Positions 1-9,325 of a stretch of DNA of 64,000 nt are shown here, piece by piece (within the stretch, counting starts at the first letter, position 1; each line of letters begins with the position of its first letter). The stretch spans positions 256,879 to 320,878 of the forward strand of contig NZ_LMFA01000020.1 in NCBI RefSeq assembly GCF_001426565.1. Direction: 5' to 3'. This DNA comes from Rhizobium sp. Root482 (lineage in GTDB: Bacteria > Pseudomonadota > Alphaproteobacteria > Rhizobiales > Rhizobiaceae). The notes under the pieces are model-generated. The model had not been told where the DNA came from. It saw only the letters and a program-made list of their open reading frames with translations, and ran no database searches. The translations under genes and the position numbers were made by a program.

Positions 1-659
1 AAGCGCGATATATCCATCGTGCTTGAAGGCCATGCCGGCCCCTTGGTGACCAGGCTGGCATCATAGGCAAATCCGGCCTCCTTCAGGGCAGGCGCCAGGC
101 CGTCGCTGATCGAAAGATAGGGCGCCCGAAATCCCTTGATATCCTTGTCGGCAAACTCCGCCCAGCCCTGCGGTTCCTCGCTCTTGATACCGGCCGCCGA
201 CCAGGCATTTTCCAGAGCATCGCGATAGGCGGAAAATTCCCGCAGCCAGTCGGCCTTGCTCCAGTCCTTACCGTCGAAATGGCCGCAGCCATGGCTGGCG
301 ATCTCGTGGCCTGAGAGACGGGCCTGCCAGATATGGTGCAGACGGGCTGCAATTTCCGCTTGGTTCTGTGCAAAACCGACATTGGAGCGCCCCGCCTTGT
401 GCCCCGGCGCCCGATACTGCTGTCCGCCCTCGGCCTTCGTCATCAGGAAGGTGCAGGAGAGAAAATAGGTAAAATGCGCGCCGGTGCGCTTGCCCATGTC
501 CAGGCTCTTTTCCCAGAGCGCATTGTCATGGGCGCCGTCGAAGGAAATGATCACCAACTGCTTGCGCGGCTCGGCCTGCTGTGGCGGGGCGGCCTGGGCA
601 AGAGCGGCGGCCGAGGTGAAAAGGAGAGCGAGACCGGAAGCGGCGAGAAATCTGGGCAT
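1..659 (-). CDS. polysaccharide deacetylase family protein (3' end beyond window)
   Basis: Reading the reverse strand from an ATG at 659 gives an open frame to the window edge (219 codons). It begins with a signal peptide (charged start, hydrophobic run, cleavage after Ala-Gln-Ala), so the mature enzyme is exported. The mature part has the deacetylase layout: a strand followed by SFDGAHDN (motif 1, metal-binding Asp) and later HEIASHGCGHFDG (motif 2 histidines). This points to a NodB-fold carbohydrate esterase acting on a cell-wall or surface polysaccharide; the substrate cannot be told. The C-terminus is outside the window, so the last catalytic motifs are unseen. It is divergent from the NnrU gene. 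Confidence 0.75.
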   Translation of the reverse strand, partial: MPRFLAASGLALLFTSAAALAQAAPPQQAEPRKQLVIISFDGAHDNALWEKSLDMGKRTGAHFTYFLSCTFLMTKAEGGQQYRAPGHKAGRSNVGFAQNQAEIAARLHHIWQARLSGHEIASHGCGHFDGKDWSKADWLREFSAYRDALENAWSAAGIKSEEPQGWAEFADKDIKGFRAPYLSISDGLAPALKEAGFAYDASLVTKGPAWPSSTMDISR

Positions 660-794
660 GCGGAAACCTTGGGATGCGTATGCGGGGCAGGGTGGCCTGG
701 GCCAAGAATGCGGCAATCCTTTGATCGCACTGGAAACGCCGGCCCGTTCCGGCTATGCGGTGGGTTGGAAATTTCAAACGGGATGGATCGTTTC

Positions 795-1382
795 ATGGCA
801 CTGCTGGTTCTAGGGATATTCATTTTTCTCGATATGCATCTGGTGCGCGCCGTGGCACCGGGGCTGAGGTCTTCGGTGATCGCGCGCGCCGGCAAGGGCA
901 CCTGGATGGGCATTTACACGGTCATCAGCCTGATCGGCCTCGGCTTGATCATCTATGGTTTCGGCGAGGCGCGGGCGACCACCGGCATCCTCTACGATCC
1001 GCCGGTCTTTCTGAGGCATATCGCGCTCCTTTTGATGCTCGTCGCCTTCATCTGTCTTGCCGCCGGCTTTCTGCCGGCCGGCCGCATCGCCGTCGCGCTC
1101 AAGCATCCGCAGATCCTCTCCGTCAAGATCTGGGCGCTTGCGCATCTGATGGCCAATGGCGAGACGTCGTCGGTGCTGCTGTTCGGTTCGTTTCTCGCCT
1201 GGGCGGTGATCCTGCGCATCTCGCTGAAGCGGCGCGAGCGGGCAGGCGAACGGGTGCTGCCGGTGTTCCGCTCGTCGGTCAACGATATTCTGGCGGTGGT
1301 GATCGGCCTTGTCGCCTATGGCCTGTTCGTGTGGAAATTGCATGAATGGCTGATCGGCGTCGCTCCGATCGCCATGGGATAG
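795..1382 (+). CDS. NnrU family membrane protein
   Basis: This 195-residue protein is almost entirely hydrophobic helices with the N-terminal layout LGIFIFLDMHLVRAVAPGLR, typical of NnrU, an integral inner-membrane protein first linked to nitrite and nitric oxide metabolism in denitrifiers and related to the NnrU/MAPEG-like group. About five or six membrane segments can be counted. I prefer the ATG at 795 because family members start close to the first helix and GGA lies 7 bases upstream; an in-frame ATG at 783 is also possible. There are no denitrification genes beside it, so its role here is uncertain. A stem-loop follows the stop codon. Confidence 0.82.
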   Translation: MALLVLGIFIFLDMHLVRAVAPGLRSSVIARAGKGTWMGIYTVISLIGLGLIIYGFGEARATTGILYDPPVFLRHIALLLMLVAFICLAAGFLPAGRIAVALKHPQILSVKIWALAHLMANGETSSVLLFGSFLAWAVILRISLKRRERAGERVLPVFRSSVNDILAVVIGLVAYGLFVWKLHEWLIGVAPIAMG

Positions 1383-1389
1383 CGCGGAC

Positions 1390-1417
1390 AGGGGGCGGCT
1401 AAATCGCGCTGCCCCCT
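1390..1417 (+). terminator. possible terminator after nnrU-like gene
   Basis: An AGGGGGC arm pairs with GCCCCCT across a 14-base loop directly after the NnrU stop codon. Only two T residues follow, so it is a weak intrinsic terminator at best. Confidence 0.35.
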
Positions 1418-1497
1418 TACAATGGCTTCAAAATAGGCTAGAAGCGCGGAATCTTTACATTCATCTTTGCAGGAAGGCCGGGCAACCGGAACAGCGA

Positions 1498-2169
1498 ATG
1501 GCGAACCAGGACGACAGCTTTATCCGCGAGGTCAATGAAGAACTGCGCTCCGAGCAGGTGAAAGCCGTCTGGACGCGGTTCGGCAGCATCATTCTCGGGA
1601 TCGCTGTTCTCATCGTCCTCGGCACCATCGGCAAGGTGGTCTATGAATATTGGCATGAAACCTCGGCCTCGCAGTCCGGCGACCAGTTCCTGGCGGCCCT
1701 GACGCTGTCGAAGGAAGACAAGGCCGATGAGGCGCTTGCGGCTCTCGCAACCCTCGAGAAGGACGGTTACGGCGCCTATCCGGTGCTGGCGAAGATGAGG
1801 GCGGCAACCCTGACCGCGCAGAAGGGCGATGCGCCCGCGGCCATCCAGGCCTTCTCGGAGATTTCGAAGGATGCCAGTCTGCCGCAGGCCATGCGCGACG
1901 CCGCCCGGCTGCGTGCGGCCTATTTGCTGGTTGATACCGGCACTTACGATCAGGTTTCGGCCGAGGCCGAACAGCTTGCGGTTCCCGCCAACGGCATGCG
2001 GCATTCGGCGCGCGAAGTGCTGGGGCTTGCTGCCTACAAGGCGGGCGATATGGCCAAGGCCAAGACCTGGTTCCAGCAGATTGTCGAGGATAACGAGACG
2101 CCGCGCAACCTGGCCAACCGCGCCCAGATGCTGCTCGACGTGATTACCGCCAGCGGCAAGACGTCCTGA
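1498..2169 (+). CDS. YfgM-like tetratricopeptide-repeat membrane-anchored protein
   Basis: A 223-residue protein with a short cytoplasmic N-terminus ([17 protein letters not shown]), one membrane helix at about residues 28-50 and a periplasmic helical-repeat domain. This is the TPR_21/YfgM architecture; in E. coli YfgM is an ancillary SecYEG-associated chaperone encoded upstream of bamB and der. Here it also lies 28 bases upstream of der, matching the conserved neighbourhood, so co-transcription with der is likely. I see no bamB between them. Function is inferred from family and position. Confidence 0.85.
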   Translation: MANQDDSFIREVNEELRSEQVKAVWTRFGSIILGIAVLIVLGTIGKVVYEYWHETSASQSGDQFLAALTLSKEDKADEALAALATLEKDGYGAYPVLAKMRAATLTAQKGDAPAAIQAFSEISKDASLPQAMRDAARLRAAYLLVDTGTYDQVSAEAEQLAVPANGMRHSAREVLGLAAYKAGDMAKAKTWFQQIVEDNETPRNLANRAQMLLDVITASGKTS

Positions 2170-2197
2170 CCGGACGCATAGAAGACAGGATCGCCTG

Positions 2198-3619
2198 ATG
2201 AATTTCACCGTCGCCATCGTGGGGCGCCCCAATGTCGGAAAGTCGACGCTGTTCAACCGTCTGGTTGGCAAGAAGCTGGCGCTGGTCGACGATACGCCGG
2301 GGGTAACGCGCGACCGGCGGCCGGGCGATGCCAAGCTCGTCGATCTGCGCTTCACCATCATCGACACGGCGGGCCTGGAACAATCCGGGCCGGAAACCCT
2401 GCAAGGCCGGATGTGGGCGCAGACGGAAGCCGCCATCGACGAAGCCGACCTGACGCTGTTCGTCGTCGATGCCAAATACGGGTTGACGCCGGCCGACGAG
2501 ACGCTCGGTGAGATGCTGCGCCGTCGCGGCAAGCCGGTGGTGCTCGTGGCCAACAAGTCGGAGGCCAAGGGCTCCGACGGCGGCTATTACGATGCCTTCA
2601 CGCTGGGGCTCGGCGAGCCGGTTGCGATTTCGGCCGAACACGGCCAGGGCATGATCGATCTGCGCGACGCGATCGTCGCCGCCATTGGCGAGGACCGCGC
2701 CTTTCCGCCCGAGATCGACGAGGCCGAGACCAATATCGACCTCAGGGACGACGAGGAGGCCGAGGACGAGGACTTCGAACCCGCCTATGACGAGACCAAG
2801 CCGCTGCGCGTGGCGATCATCGGCCGACCGAATGCCGGAAAATCGACGCTGATCAACCGTTTTCTCGGCGAGGACCGGCTGCTGACCGGCCCCGAAGCCG
2901 GCATTACCCGCGACAGCATTTCCGTCGAATGGGACTGGCGCGGCCGCACGATCAAGATGTTCGACACTGCCGGCATGCGCAAGAAGGCGCGGGTGCAGGA
3001 GAAGCTCGAAAAGCTCTCGGTCGCCGACAGCCTGCGCTCGATCCGCTTTGCCGAATCGGTCGTCATCGTCTTCGACGCGACCATTCCCTTCGAAAAGCAG
3101 GACCTGCAGCTGGTCGATCTTGTCGTTCGCGAAGGCCGCGCCGCGATCCTCGCCTTCAACAAATGGGATCTGGTCGAAGACCCGCAGGCCCTGCTTGCCG
3201 ACCTGCGCGAAAAGACCGAACGTCTGCTGCCGCAGGCCCGCGGCATTCGCGCCGTGCCGATCTCCGGGCAGACCGGCTACGGCCTCGACAAGCTGATGCA
3301 GTCGATCATCGACACGGACAAGGTCTGGAACCGCCGGATTTCCACTGCCCGCTTGAACAAATGGCTGGAATCCCAGCAGATCCAGCATCCGCCACCGGCC
3401 GTGTCCGGCCGTCGCCTGAAGCTGAAATACATGACCCAGGTCAAGGCCCGCCCGCCGGGCTTCATGATTTCCTGCACGCGGCCGGAAGCGGTGCCGGAGA
3501 GCTATATCCGCTACCTGACAAACGGCCTGCGCGCCGATTTCGACATGCCGGGCGTCCCGATCCGCATCCATCTGAGAGCGTCGGACAATCCGTTCGAAAA
3601 CCGCAAGAAGCGCCGGTGA
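2198..3619 (+). CDS. der: ribosome biogenesis GTPase Der (EngA)
   Basis: A 473-residue tandem-G-domain GTPase that binds the 50S subunit and is needed for its late assembly. The first P-loop is GRPNVGKS at residues 9-16 and the second is GRPNAGKS at 209-216; each is followed by its DTAG motif and NK.D/NKWD guanine-recognition motif, and the C-terminal third is the KH-like domain. The linker between the G domains (about residues 172-200) is strongly acidic, a run of Asp and Glu. Length is within the family range. It follows the YfgM-like gene closely and probably shares its transcript. Confidence 0.98.
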   Translation: MNFTVAIVGRPNVGKSTLFNRLVGKKLALVDDTPGVTRDRRPGDAKLVDLRFTIIDTAGLEQSGPETLQGRMWAQTEAAIDEADLTLFVVDAKYGLTPADETLGEMLRRRGKPVVLVANKSEAKGSDGGYYDAFTLGLGEPVAISAEHGQGMIDLRDAIVAAIGEDRAFPPEIDEAETNIDLRDDEEAEDEDFEPAYDETKPLRVAIIGRPNAGKSTLINRFLGEDRLLTGPEAGITRDSISVEWDWRGRTIKMFDTAGMRKKARVQEKLEKLSVADSLRSIRFAESVVIVFDATIPFEKQDLQLVDLVVREGRAAILAFNKWDLVEDPQALLADLREKTERLLPQARGIRAVPISGQTGYGLDKLMQSIIDTDKVWNRRISTARLNKWLESQQIQHPPPAVSGRRLKLKYMTQVKARPPGFMISCTRPEAVPESYIRYLTNGLRADFDMPGVPIRIHLRASDNPFENRKKRR

Positions 3620-3734
3620 TATTGTCGGCCCGGCTTACCAGGTGATAAAGCCGGGGCTATAGGCAGCCAGCGGTTCGGTGACAGCAGGCGCTCGAAGGAG
3701 GGCAGGGAGAGGTAAGACAATCTCTTCGGTGATG

Positions 3735-3824
3735 CTATGCCCATATCGCAATATGGGTGTCGAGCACCAATCTCATCCCGGTTCCAGACCGAATCTTTGC
3801 CTCCAGCATGTTCACGGTCGTCAT
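3735..3824 (-). pseudogene. remnant of a Phd/VapB antitoxin fused to a PIN (VapC) toxin start
   Basis: On the reverse strand a good Shine-Dalgarno sequence (AAGGAG, 7 bases before ATG) opens a 29-codon frame. Its first ten residues, MTTVNMLEAK, look like the start of a Phd/YefM-type antitoxin. After five more residues the frame reads MRLVLDTHIAIWA, the classic N-terminus of a VapC PIN toxin with its first catalytic Asp, then stops. Just past the stop, one frame over, ITEEI resembles the next PIN residues, and that frame stays open to 3635. The simplest reading is a toxin-antitoxin operon that lost most of both genes by internal deletion and then frameshifted. It lies 43 bases downstream of the sugar kinase gene on the same strand. 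Confidence 0.55.
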
Positions 3825-3867
3825 TACCAGGCTCCTTGGCTAAGGATCAGGCAAAGCGAATTGCAAC

Positions 3868-4791
3868 TCAGGCCCAAGCGGTGCTTGCCAGCTTATCCTT
3901 CGCCACAAGCGCCCCGTGATGGCCGATGACGCCGGCGGCGATCGACGCGGCGAAGGCGGCGGCAGCAGCCGGATCACGCTCGGTCACATATCGCGCCAGG
4001 AAGGCGCCGTTGAAGCTGTCGCCGGCGCTGGTCGTGTCCACCACCTTGTCCACCTTGAGCGCAGGGACGAATGTCTCGGCATCGCCGAACCGCAAGGTCA
4101 CACCGTTCGCGCCATCCTTGACGACGATATTCTCGACGCCGAGACCGCGATAGCGCGCGATCGTCGCCGCCACCTCGCTGTCGCCAAAATGGGTCGCCTC
4201 GTCGTCGAAGCTCGGCATCAGCAGGTTTGCGGCACGTGCGCCGGCCGAAATGGTTTCCAGCATATGGGCCTTGTCGTTCCACAGGCGAGGCCGGATGTTC
4301 GGATCGAACACAACCAGCTTGCCGGCTGCCCTGGCGCGGCGCAATTCGGAAAGCAGCGTCTCGACGGCCGCGGGAGCGAGGATCGCCAGCGTTATGCCTG
4401 AAAAGATGATGACATCGACCGCCTCGATCGAACCGCGCAGATGTTCGGCATCGTCTGCAAGCGTTTTTGCGGCCGATGCCGACCGCCAGTAGGAAAAGCT
4501 GCGTTCGCCGTCCTTGAGATGGATCATGTAGAGGCCGGGCGAGCGGCCCTCGACGCGACGGATGCGTCCGGTGCCAACCCCGGTCGTCGTCATGAAGGAC
4601 AGCATTTCATCGGAAACGACGTCGGTGCCGACGGCGGTCAGATAGTCGACCGACCAATCCGACGGCAGGAAAAGCCGGGCATAGTAAGCGGTGTTGAACG
4701 TATCGCCGGCATAGGCCTTGCGCAGCAGGTCGCCTTCGGCCTGCATTAGTTCCACCATACATTCGCCGATCGAAAGCAGCCTGCCCGCCAT
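3868..4791 (-). CDS. kdgK: PfkB-family sugar kinase, probably 2-dehydro-3-deoxygluconokinase
   Basis: A 307-residue ribokinase/PfkB kinase. The start ATG at 4791 is chosen because GAGGGGG precedes it and the protein then opens with the usual LLSIGECMVEL strand. The catalytic signature DTTSAGDSFNGAF is near the C-terminus (catalytic Asp in AGD), and the substrate lid segment with GERSFSYWRSASAAK is characteristic of KDG kinases, which phosphorylate 2-keto-3-deoxygluconate with ATP to KDPG for the Entner-Doudoroff route. It is divergent from the alpha-glucosidase gene. Substrate assignment rests on motif resemblance; another sugar acid kinase is possible. Confidence 0.82.
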   Translation of the reverse strand: MAGRLLSIGECMVELMQAEGDLLRKAYAGDTFNTAYYARLFLPSDWSVDYLTAVGTDVVSDEMLSFMTTTGVGTGRIRRVEGRSPGLYMIHLKDGERSFSYWRSASAAKTLADDAEHLRGSIEAVDVIIFSGITLAILAPAAVETLLSELRRARAAGKLVVFDPNIRPRLWNDKAHMLETISAGARAANLLMPSFDDEATHFGDSEVAATIARYRGLGVENIVVKDGANGVTLRFGDAETFVPALKVDKVVDTTSAGDSFNGAFLARYVTERDPAAAAAFAASIAAGVIGHHGALVAKDKLASTAWA

Positions 4792-5022
4792 GAATTCCCC
4801 CTCAAACCTTCCGTATTGCTCATGCGGGATAGGGCTTGTCGGGTATTCTGGCAAGCACCCGGTGCGATGAAAAGCTGTGAGAGAATAAATCCCGCCGGGA
4901 GCAGCGCGGTGCAATAGGGCGGGTTGATGCCGATCCGCGGCGAGGAACGGGATATGGGCGTTTACTCACCTTCCGGCGAAGGCTACATCTGGCGGCATCA
5001 CCTTGCGAACCGGAGCATGCCG

Positions 5023-6669
5023 ATGGCCCTTTCATCCAAGACCAACCCGGACTGGTGGCGCGGCGCGGTGATCTACCAGGTCTATCCGCGCTCCTTCCAG
5101 GACAGCAAAGGCGATGGCGCGGGCGACCTGAAGGGTGTGACGCAGCGGCTCGATTATATTGCCAGCCTTGGTGTCGACGCCATCTGGCTCTCGCCTTTCT
5201 TCACCTCGCCCATGGCCGATATGGGCTATGATGTGTCCGATTATTGCGATGTCGATCCGATGTTCGGCACGCTTGCCGATTTCGATGCGATGCTGAAGAA
5301 GGCCCATCGGCTGGGCATCAAGGTGATCATCGATCAGGTCATTTCCCATACGTCGGACCAGCATCCCTGGTTCAAGGAAAGCCGTGCAGACCGCACAAAT
5401 CCGAAATCCGACTGGTATGTCTGGGCCAATCCGAAGCCGGACGGCACGGCGCCGAACAACTGGCTGTCGATCTTCGGCGGGCCGGCATGGGAATGGGACG
5501 GCGTGCGCAAGCAATATTACATGCACAATTTCCTTGGCTCCCAGCCCGATCTCAATTTCCACAATCTCGATGTGCAGGAAGCGCTGCTGGAGACCGTGCG
5601 CTTCTGGTTGAAACGGGGCGTCGATGGCTTCCGTCTCGATACCGTGAATTTCTATTTCCACGACAATGAGTTGCGTGACAATCCGCCCCAGATCGTCGAC
5701 GACGAGGCGATCGGCCTCGATGCGCCCGATGTCAATCCGTACGGGATGCAGAACCACCTCTTCGACAAGACGCAGCCGGAGAATATCGGCTTCCTGCAGA
5801 GGTTCCGGGCGCTGCTCGATGCGTTCGGCGGGCGTGCATCCGTCGGCGAAGTGGGCGACGGGGCACGCTCGCTGAAGACGGTGGCCGCCTATACCGGCGG
5901 CGGCGACAAGCTGCATATGTGCTATACGTTCGATCTGCTCGGCCCGGATTTCACCGCCACCCATATCCGCCGTTGCGTTCAGTCCTTCCAGGACGCGGTG
6001 ACGGATGGCTGGGTCTGCTGGGCCTTTTCCAACCACGACGTCATGCGTCATGCGAGCCGCTTCAGCCAGACGGAAGTGGAGAGAGAGCAGGTGGCGAAGC
6101 TGGCGATCTCGGTGCTTGCGGCGCTCCGCGGGACGATCTGCCTTTATCAGGGTGAGGAACTGGCGCTGCCGGAGGCCGAACTCGAACTGGCCGATCTGCG
6201 CGATCCCTACGGCATCCGCTTCTGGCCGGCCTTCAAAGGCCGCGACGGCTGCCGCACGCCGATGGTCTGGGAAAAGGATGCCGTTCATGCCGGCTTTTCA
6301 TCCGCCAGGCCCTGGCTTCCCGTGCCGGGCGAACATCGTCCGCTGGCCGTCGATCAGCAGGAGGCGGATGACGCCTCTGTTCTTCGCCATTACCGGGAGA
6401 CACTGGAATTTCGAAAAAGCCATGCGCCGCTCCTGGATGGCGCCATGATCTTTCTTGATACCAACCAGGATATCCTGATGTTCACGCGGGAGAAGGGCGG
6501 CGAAAAACTGCTGTTCGTCTTCAACCTCCACCGTGGGCCCCAGGTGGTGCAACTGCCAAGAGGCGTGACGGTTTCCGAGGCCGTGCCGATGCCGGGCTTC
6601 TCGCCGCAGGTGGTCAATGGCGAGATCAAACTTGAGGCGATGGATGTGTTTTGCGGGAGAGTGTCGTGA
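5023..6669 (+). CDS. aglA: alpha-glucosidase, glycoside hydrolase family 13
   Basis: A 548-residue cytoplasmic GH13 enzyme that hydrolyses alpha-glucosides such as sucrose, maltose or isomaltose-type sugars. It opens with WWRGAVIYQVYPRSFQD, the standard start of this subfamily, and carries the three catalytic carboxylates: Asp206 in GFRLDTV, Glu276 in VGEVGD and Asp339 in FSNHDV. The C-terminal beta domain follows. The ATG at 5023 has GGAG seven bases upstream; the frame extends to 4924 but that extension is not family-like. In rhizobia AglA works with the AglEFGK transporter, which is not in this window. Confidence 0.85.
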   Translation: MALSSKTNPDWWRGAVIYQVYPRSFQDSKGDGAGDLKGVTQRLDYIASLGVDAIWLSPFFTSPMADMGYDVSDYCDVDPMFGTLADFDAMLKKAHRLGIKVIIDQVISHTSDQHPWFKESRADRTNPKSDWYVWANPKPDGTAPNNWLSIFGGPAWEWDGVRKQYYMHNFLGSQPDLNFHNLDVQEALLETVRFWLKRGVDGFRLDTVNFYFHDNELRDNPPQIVDDEAIGLDAPDVNPYGMQNHLFDKTQPENIGFLQRFRALLDAFGGRASVGEVGDGARSLKTVAAYTGGGDKLHMCYTFDLLGPDFTATHIRRCVQSFQDAVTDGWVCWAFSNHDVMRHASRFSQTEVEREQVAKLAISVLAALRGTICLYQGEELALPEAELELADLRDPYGIRFWPAFKGRDGCRTPMVWEKDAVHAGFSSARPWLPVPGEHRPLAVDQQEADDASVLRHYRETLEFRKSHAPLLDGAMIFLDTNQDILMFTREKGGEKLLFVFNLHRGPQVVQLPRGVTVSEAVPMPGFSPQVVNGEIKLEAMDVFCGRVS

Positions 6670-6695
6670 CCCCATCTATCGGGGATGTTGATGCG

Positions 6696-6731
6696 GATAT
6701 CCTACGGGATTGAAACATCCCATGGGATATC
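6696..6731 (+). promoter_or_regulatory. inverted repeat / paired palindromic operators before PIN-RHH module
   Basis: GATATCCTACGGGAT (6696-6710) and ATCCCATGGGATATC (6717-6731) are inverted copies of each other with 13 of 15 positions matching and a 6-base spacer. Each contains a 12-base palindrome; the downstream one, ATCCCATGGGAT, is perfect. The block ends 12 bases before the toxin start. Ribbon-helix-helix antitoxins usually bind such repeats to repress their own operon, so this is the likely autoregulatory operator. Confidence 0.6.
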
Positions 6732-6743
6732 ATATCATAGGTA

Positions 6744-7169
6744 ATGCAGCGTGTTGTTCTCGATACAAACATTCTGACGTCTGGACTGAGAAGTCGGGAT
6801 GGCGCTTCTTTTGTATTGTTGCGGCTGGTTGCAGACCGGATCATTCGCCCGCTCGTCACGACAACATTGTTCCTTGAATATGAAGCTGTGTTGAAGAGGC
6901 CGGATCAACTGCAGGCCAGCGGTTTTTCGGCCGCCGAAATCGACATCTTTCTAACGGAATTCTCCGCCTTGTGCGAAGCGGTCGGGGTGCATTTTCTGTG
7001 GAGGCCCCAATTGGCCGATCCTCAGGATGAGATGGTGTTGGAGGCGGCTGTTAACGGACGGGCCGACGCGTTGATTACGCATAATATAAGGGATTTTCGC
7101 TCCGTGGCGGCCCGCTTCGCCGTGAAAATCCTACGCCCTGGAGCTTTCCTGGAAGGAGTTTTGTCATGA
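6744..7169 (+). CDS. PIN-domain toxin, putative type II toxin component
   Basis: A 141-residue single-domain PIN protein of the putative toxin-antitoxin PIN family. It starts VVLDTNILTSGL, giving the first catalytic acidic residue (Asp7), has a Glu in the LFLEYEAVLKRP helix, and ends with LADPQDEMVLEAA and ADALITHNIRDF, which supply the remaining metal-binding acids. PIN toxins are Mg-dependent ribonucleases that cut tRNA, rRNA or mRNA. It overlaps the next gene by four bases (ATGA), so the two are translationally coupled, and here the toxin gene comes first, the reverse of the usual antitoxin-first order. All key acids appear present, so it should be active. Confidence 0.85.
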   Translation: MQRVVLDTNILTSGLRSRDGASFVLLRLVADRIIRPLVTTTLFLEYEAVLKRPDQLQASGFSAAEIDIFLTEFSALCEAVGVHFLWRPQLADPQDEMVLEAAVNGRADALITHNIRDFRSVAARFAVKILRPGAFLEGVLS

Positions 7170-7438
7170 GCAAAGCGACATATCCGTTGAAACTACCGGC
7201 CTCTGTCAAGGATGCTGCCGCACGGCTGGCAAAATCCGACGGCGTATCCCTCAATCAATGGATTGCATCGGCCGTTGCCCAAAAAGTGGGAGCGGTTGAA
7301 ACGGCGGCTGAGTTTCTGAGGACAAGAGCCGCAGGTGCTACCGAAAGTGGTCTTGCGGCCTTTCTGGAAACCGTTGCATCCCGGCCGGTCGATACCGGAG
7401 ATGAAATTCCGGAGCAGTTGCGCCGTCGCGTGAAGTAA
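7166..7438 (+). CDS. ribbon-helix-helix antitoxin partner of the PIN toxin
   Basis: A 90-residue protein beginning with a strand-helix-helix segment (YPLKLPASVKDAAARLAKS then SLNQWIASAVAQKV), the Arc/HicB-type ribbon-helix-helix DNA-binding fold. The rest (about residues 40-90) is a charged tail that would wrap the toxin. It overlaps the PIN gene by four bases, so the antitoxin can be made only when the toxin is translated, and the pair sits behind paired palindromes at 6696-6731 that it probably binds. Often annotated HicB-like, but the partner is a PIN protein and not HicA. Confidence 0.8.
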   Translation: MSKATYPLKLPASVKDAAARLAKSDGVSLNQWIASAVAQKVGAVETAAEFLRTRAAGATESGLAAFLETVASRPVDTGDEIPEQLRRRVK

Positions 7439-7457
7439 ATCGGAGACGCAGTTTTTG

Positions 7458-9155
7458 TCACCCGATCAGCATGAACCTGTCTACATCCACCAGCCCTTTG
7501 TCTGAAATCTTCAGATGCGGAATGACCGGCAGCGGCAGGAAGGCGAGTTGCAGGAAGGGTTCCTGCAGTGTCGCGCCGAGCGAGAAGGCGGCTTTCCGCA
7601 GATGATGCAGGGTATCGCGCACGCTTTCATAGGGCTCCAGGCTCATGAGGCCGGCGACCGGCAGCGCGATCTCTCCGATAACCTTTCCGTCCGCGACGAC
7701 GACGAAGCCGCCCTTGATTTCTCCCAGGCGATTGGCGGCAAGCGCCATGTCGTCCTCGTTGACGCCGACGACGCAGATATTGTGGCTGTCATGGCCGACG
7801 GTGGAGGCGATCGCGCCCTTCTTCAAACCGAAACCCTGCACGAAGCCGTTGGCATGGTTGCCGTTGACGCCATGGCGCTCGATGACCGCGACCTTGATGA
7901 TATCGCGTCCCAGATCGATGCCGGACTGGTTGCCGGATGCCGGCAGCCTGAAACGGCGGTGTTCGGTGATGATCTTGCCGGGAAGCACGCCGATGACCGA
8001 GGTTTCGCCCTCGGCATAGGGCACGCCGAAATCGGCGGCGTTGACATGGCCCGCCTTGACGCTGTCGAGCCCGACAGGGGCGACCGGGCGGCGTGTCGCG
8101 AACAATTCGTCGGTGACGAGGCGGCCGGCGGCAAAAACCTTTGCAGCCTTGCAGTTTTCCAGGCTGTCGATGACCACAAGATCGGCCCGCCAGCCCGGGG
8201 CCACCAGGCCGCGATCCCTAAGCCCGAAGGCGCGCGCGGCCGAGATCGACGCGGCGCGATAGACGGCCAGCGGTTCGGCCCCTTGCGCGATCGCCTCGCG
8301 GATCATGTAGTCGAGATGGCCCTCTTCGGCGATATCGAGCGGATTGCGGTCGTCGGTGCACAGCGCCAGGAAAGGCGACAGGCGTTCGGTGATGATCGGC
8401 ATCAGCGCGTGCAGATCCTTCGAGACCGATCCTTCGCGCACCAGGATGTGCATGCCCTTGCGGATTTTTTCGAGCGCTTCGTCCGCCGTCGTGCATTCGT
8501 GGTCGGTGCGTATGCCGGCCGAGAGATAGCCGTTGAGGTCCAGCCCGCGCAGAAGCGGCGCATGTCCGTCTATATGACCATCCTGAAAAGCGTCCAGTTT
8601 GGCGAGACAGATCGGGTCCTTGTGGATGACGCCCGGAAAATTCATGAATTCCGCGAGACCGATGACCTTTTCATGATCGCGGAAGGGCAGGAGCGTTTCG
8701 ATCGGCAGATCGGCGCCAGAGGTTTCCAGATGCGTCGCCGGCACACAGCTCGACAGCTGGACGCGGATGTCCATGATCGTTTCCAGCGCCGAGGCGAGGA
8801 AATAACGGATGCCTTCGGTTCCAAGCACATTGGCGATCTCGTGCGGGTCGCAGATCACCGTCGTCACGCCATAGGGTAGGACGCAGCGGTCGAATTCATG
8901 CGGCGTGACGAGCGAGGATTCGATGTGCAGATGCGTGTCGATGAAACCGGGCACGACGATCTGCCCCGAAATGTCGATTTCGCGAACGCCTTCATAGGTG
9001 CCGCAGGTGCCGACGATCCGGTCTGCGCAGATGGCGATATCAGAGGCAATGAGGTCGCCGGTGACAAGATCGAAGAAACGGCCGCCTTTCAGCACGATGT
9101 CGGCCGGCATCCGCCCGGTGCCCTGGTCGATCATGTTTTCGAGTTTTTCGCTCAT
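7458..9155 (-). CDS. ade: adenine deaminase
   Basis: A 565-residue amidohydrolase that converts adenine to hypoxanthine and ammonia in purine salvage. The metal-binding start [13 protein letters not shown] and [10 protein letters not shown] are the hallmark motifs of the Ade family, and the length matches. ATG at 9155 is preceded by AGGAAC and gives the family N-terminus; the frame continues upstream to 9359 without family features. It converges on the PIN/RHH pair with only 19 bases between stop codons. Together with apt at 54684 it gives the cell two routes for adenine. Confidence 0.93.
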   Translation of the reverse strand: MSEKLENMIDQGTGRMPADIVLKGGRFFDLVTGDLIASDIAICADRIVGTCGTYEGVREIDISGQIVVPGFIDTHLHIESSLVTPHEFDRCVLPYGVTTVICDPHEIANVLGTEGIRYFLASALETIMDIRVQLSSCVPATHLETSGADLPIETLLPFRDHEKVIGLAEFMNFPGVIHKDPICLAKLDAFQDGHIDGHAPLLRGLDLNGYLSAGIRTDHECTTADEALEKIRKGMHILVREGSVSKDLHALMPIITERLSPFLALCTDDRNPLDIAEEGHLDYMIREAIAQGAEPLAVYRAASISAARAFGLRDRGLVAPGWRADLVVIDSLENCKAAKVFAAGRLVTDELFATRRPVAPVGLDSVKAGHVNAADFGVPYAEGETSVIGVLPGKIITEHRRFRLPASGNQSGIDLGRDIIKVAVIERHGVNGNHANGFVQGFGLKKGAIASTVGHDSHNICVVGVNEDDMALAANRLGEIKGGFVVVADGKVIGEIALPVAGLMSLEPYESVRDTLHHLRKAAFSLGATLQEPFLQLAFLPLPVIPHLKISDKGLVDVDRFMLIG

Positions 9156-9274
9156 GTCGTTCCTGCCTTCCGCTGCCGTCTGCCTCGCCGATCCCGGCAT
9201 GGGTGCCGCCATGCACCGGCGGCACATAGTGGGCAAAGGCCGCGAATTCTGTTCCGGCAGCCTGCATTCCATGG

Positions 9275-9307
9275 TCTGAAAAGAAATCGGGCGCCGAAGC
9301 GCCCGAT
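9275..9307 (-). terminator. intrinsic terminator of the binding-protein gene
   Basis: A perfect nine-base-pair stem (ATCGGGCGC / GCGCCCGAT) with a four-base loop lies 18 bases after the stop codon at 9326 on the reverse strand and is followed in that direction by a T-rich run, ATTTCTTTTC. Confidence 0.75.
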
Positions 9308-9325
9308 CAATGGATGTTGCAAGGC

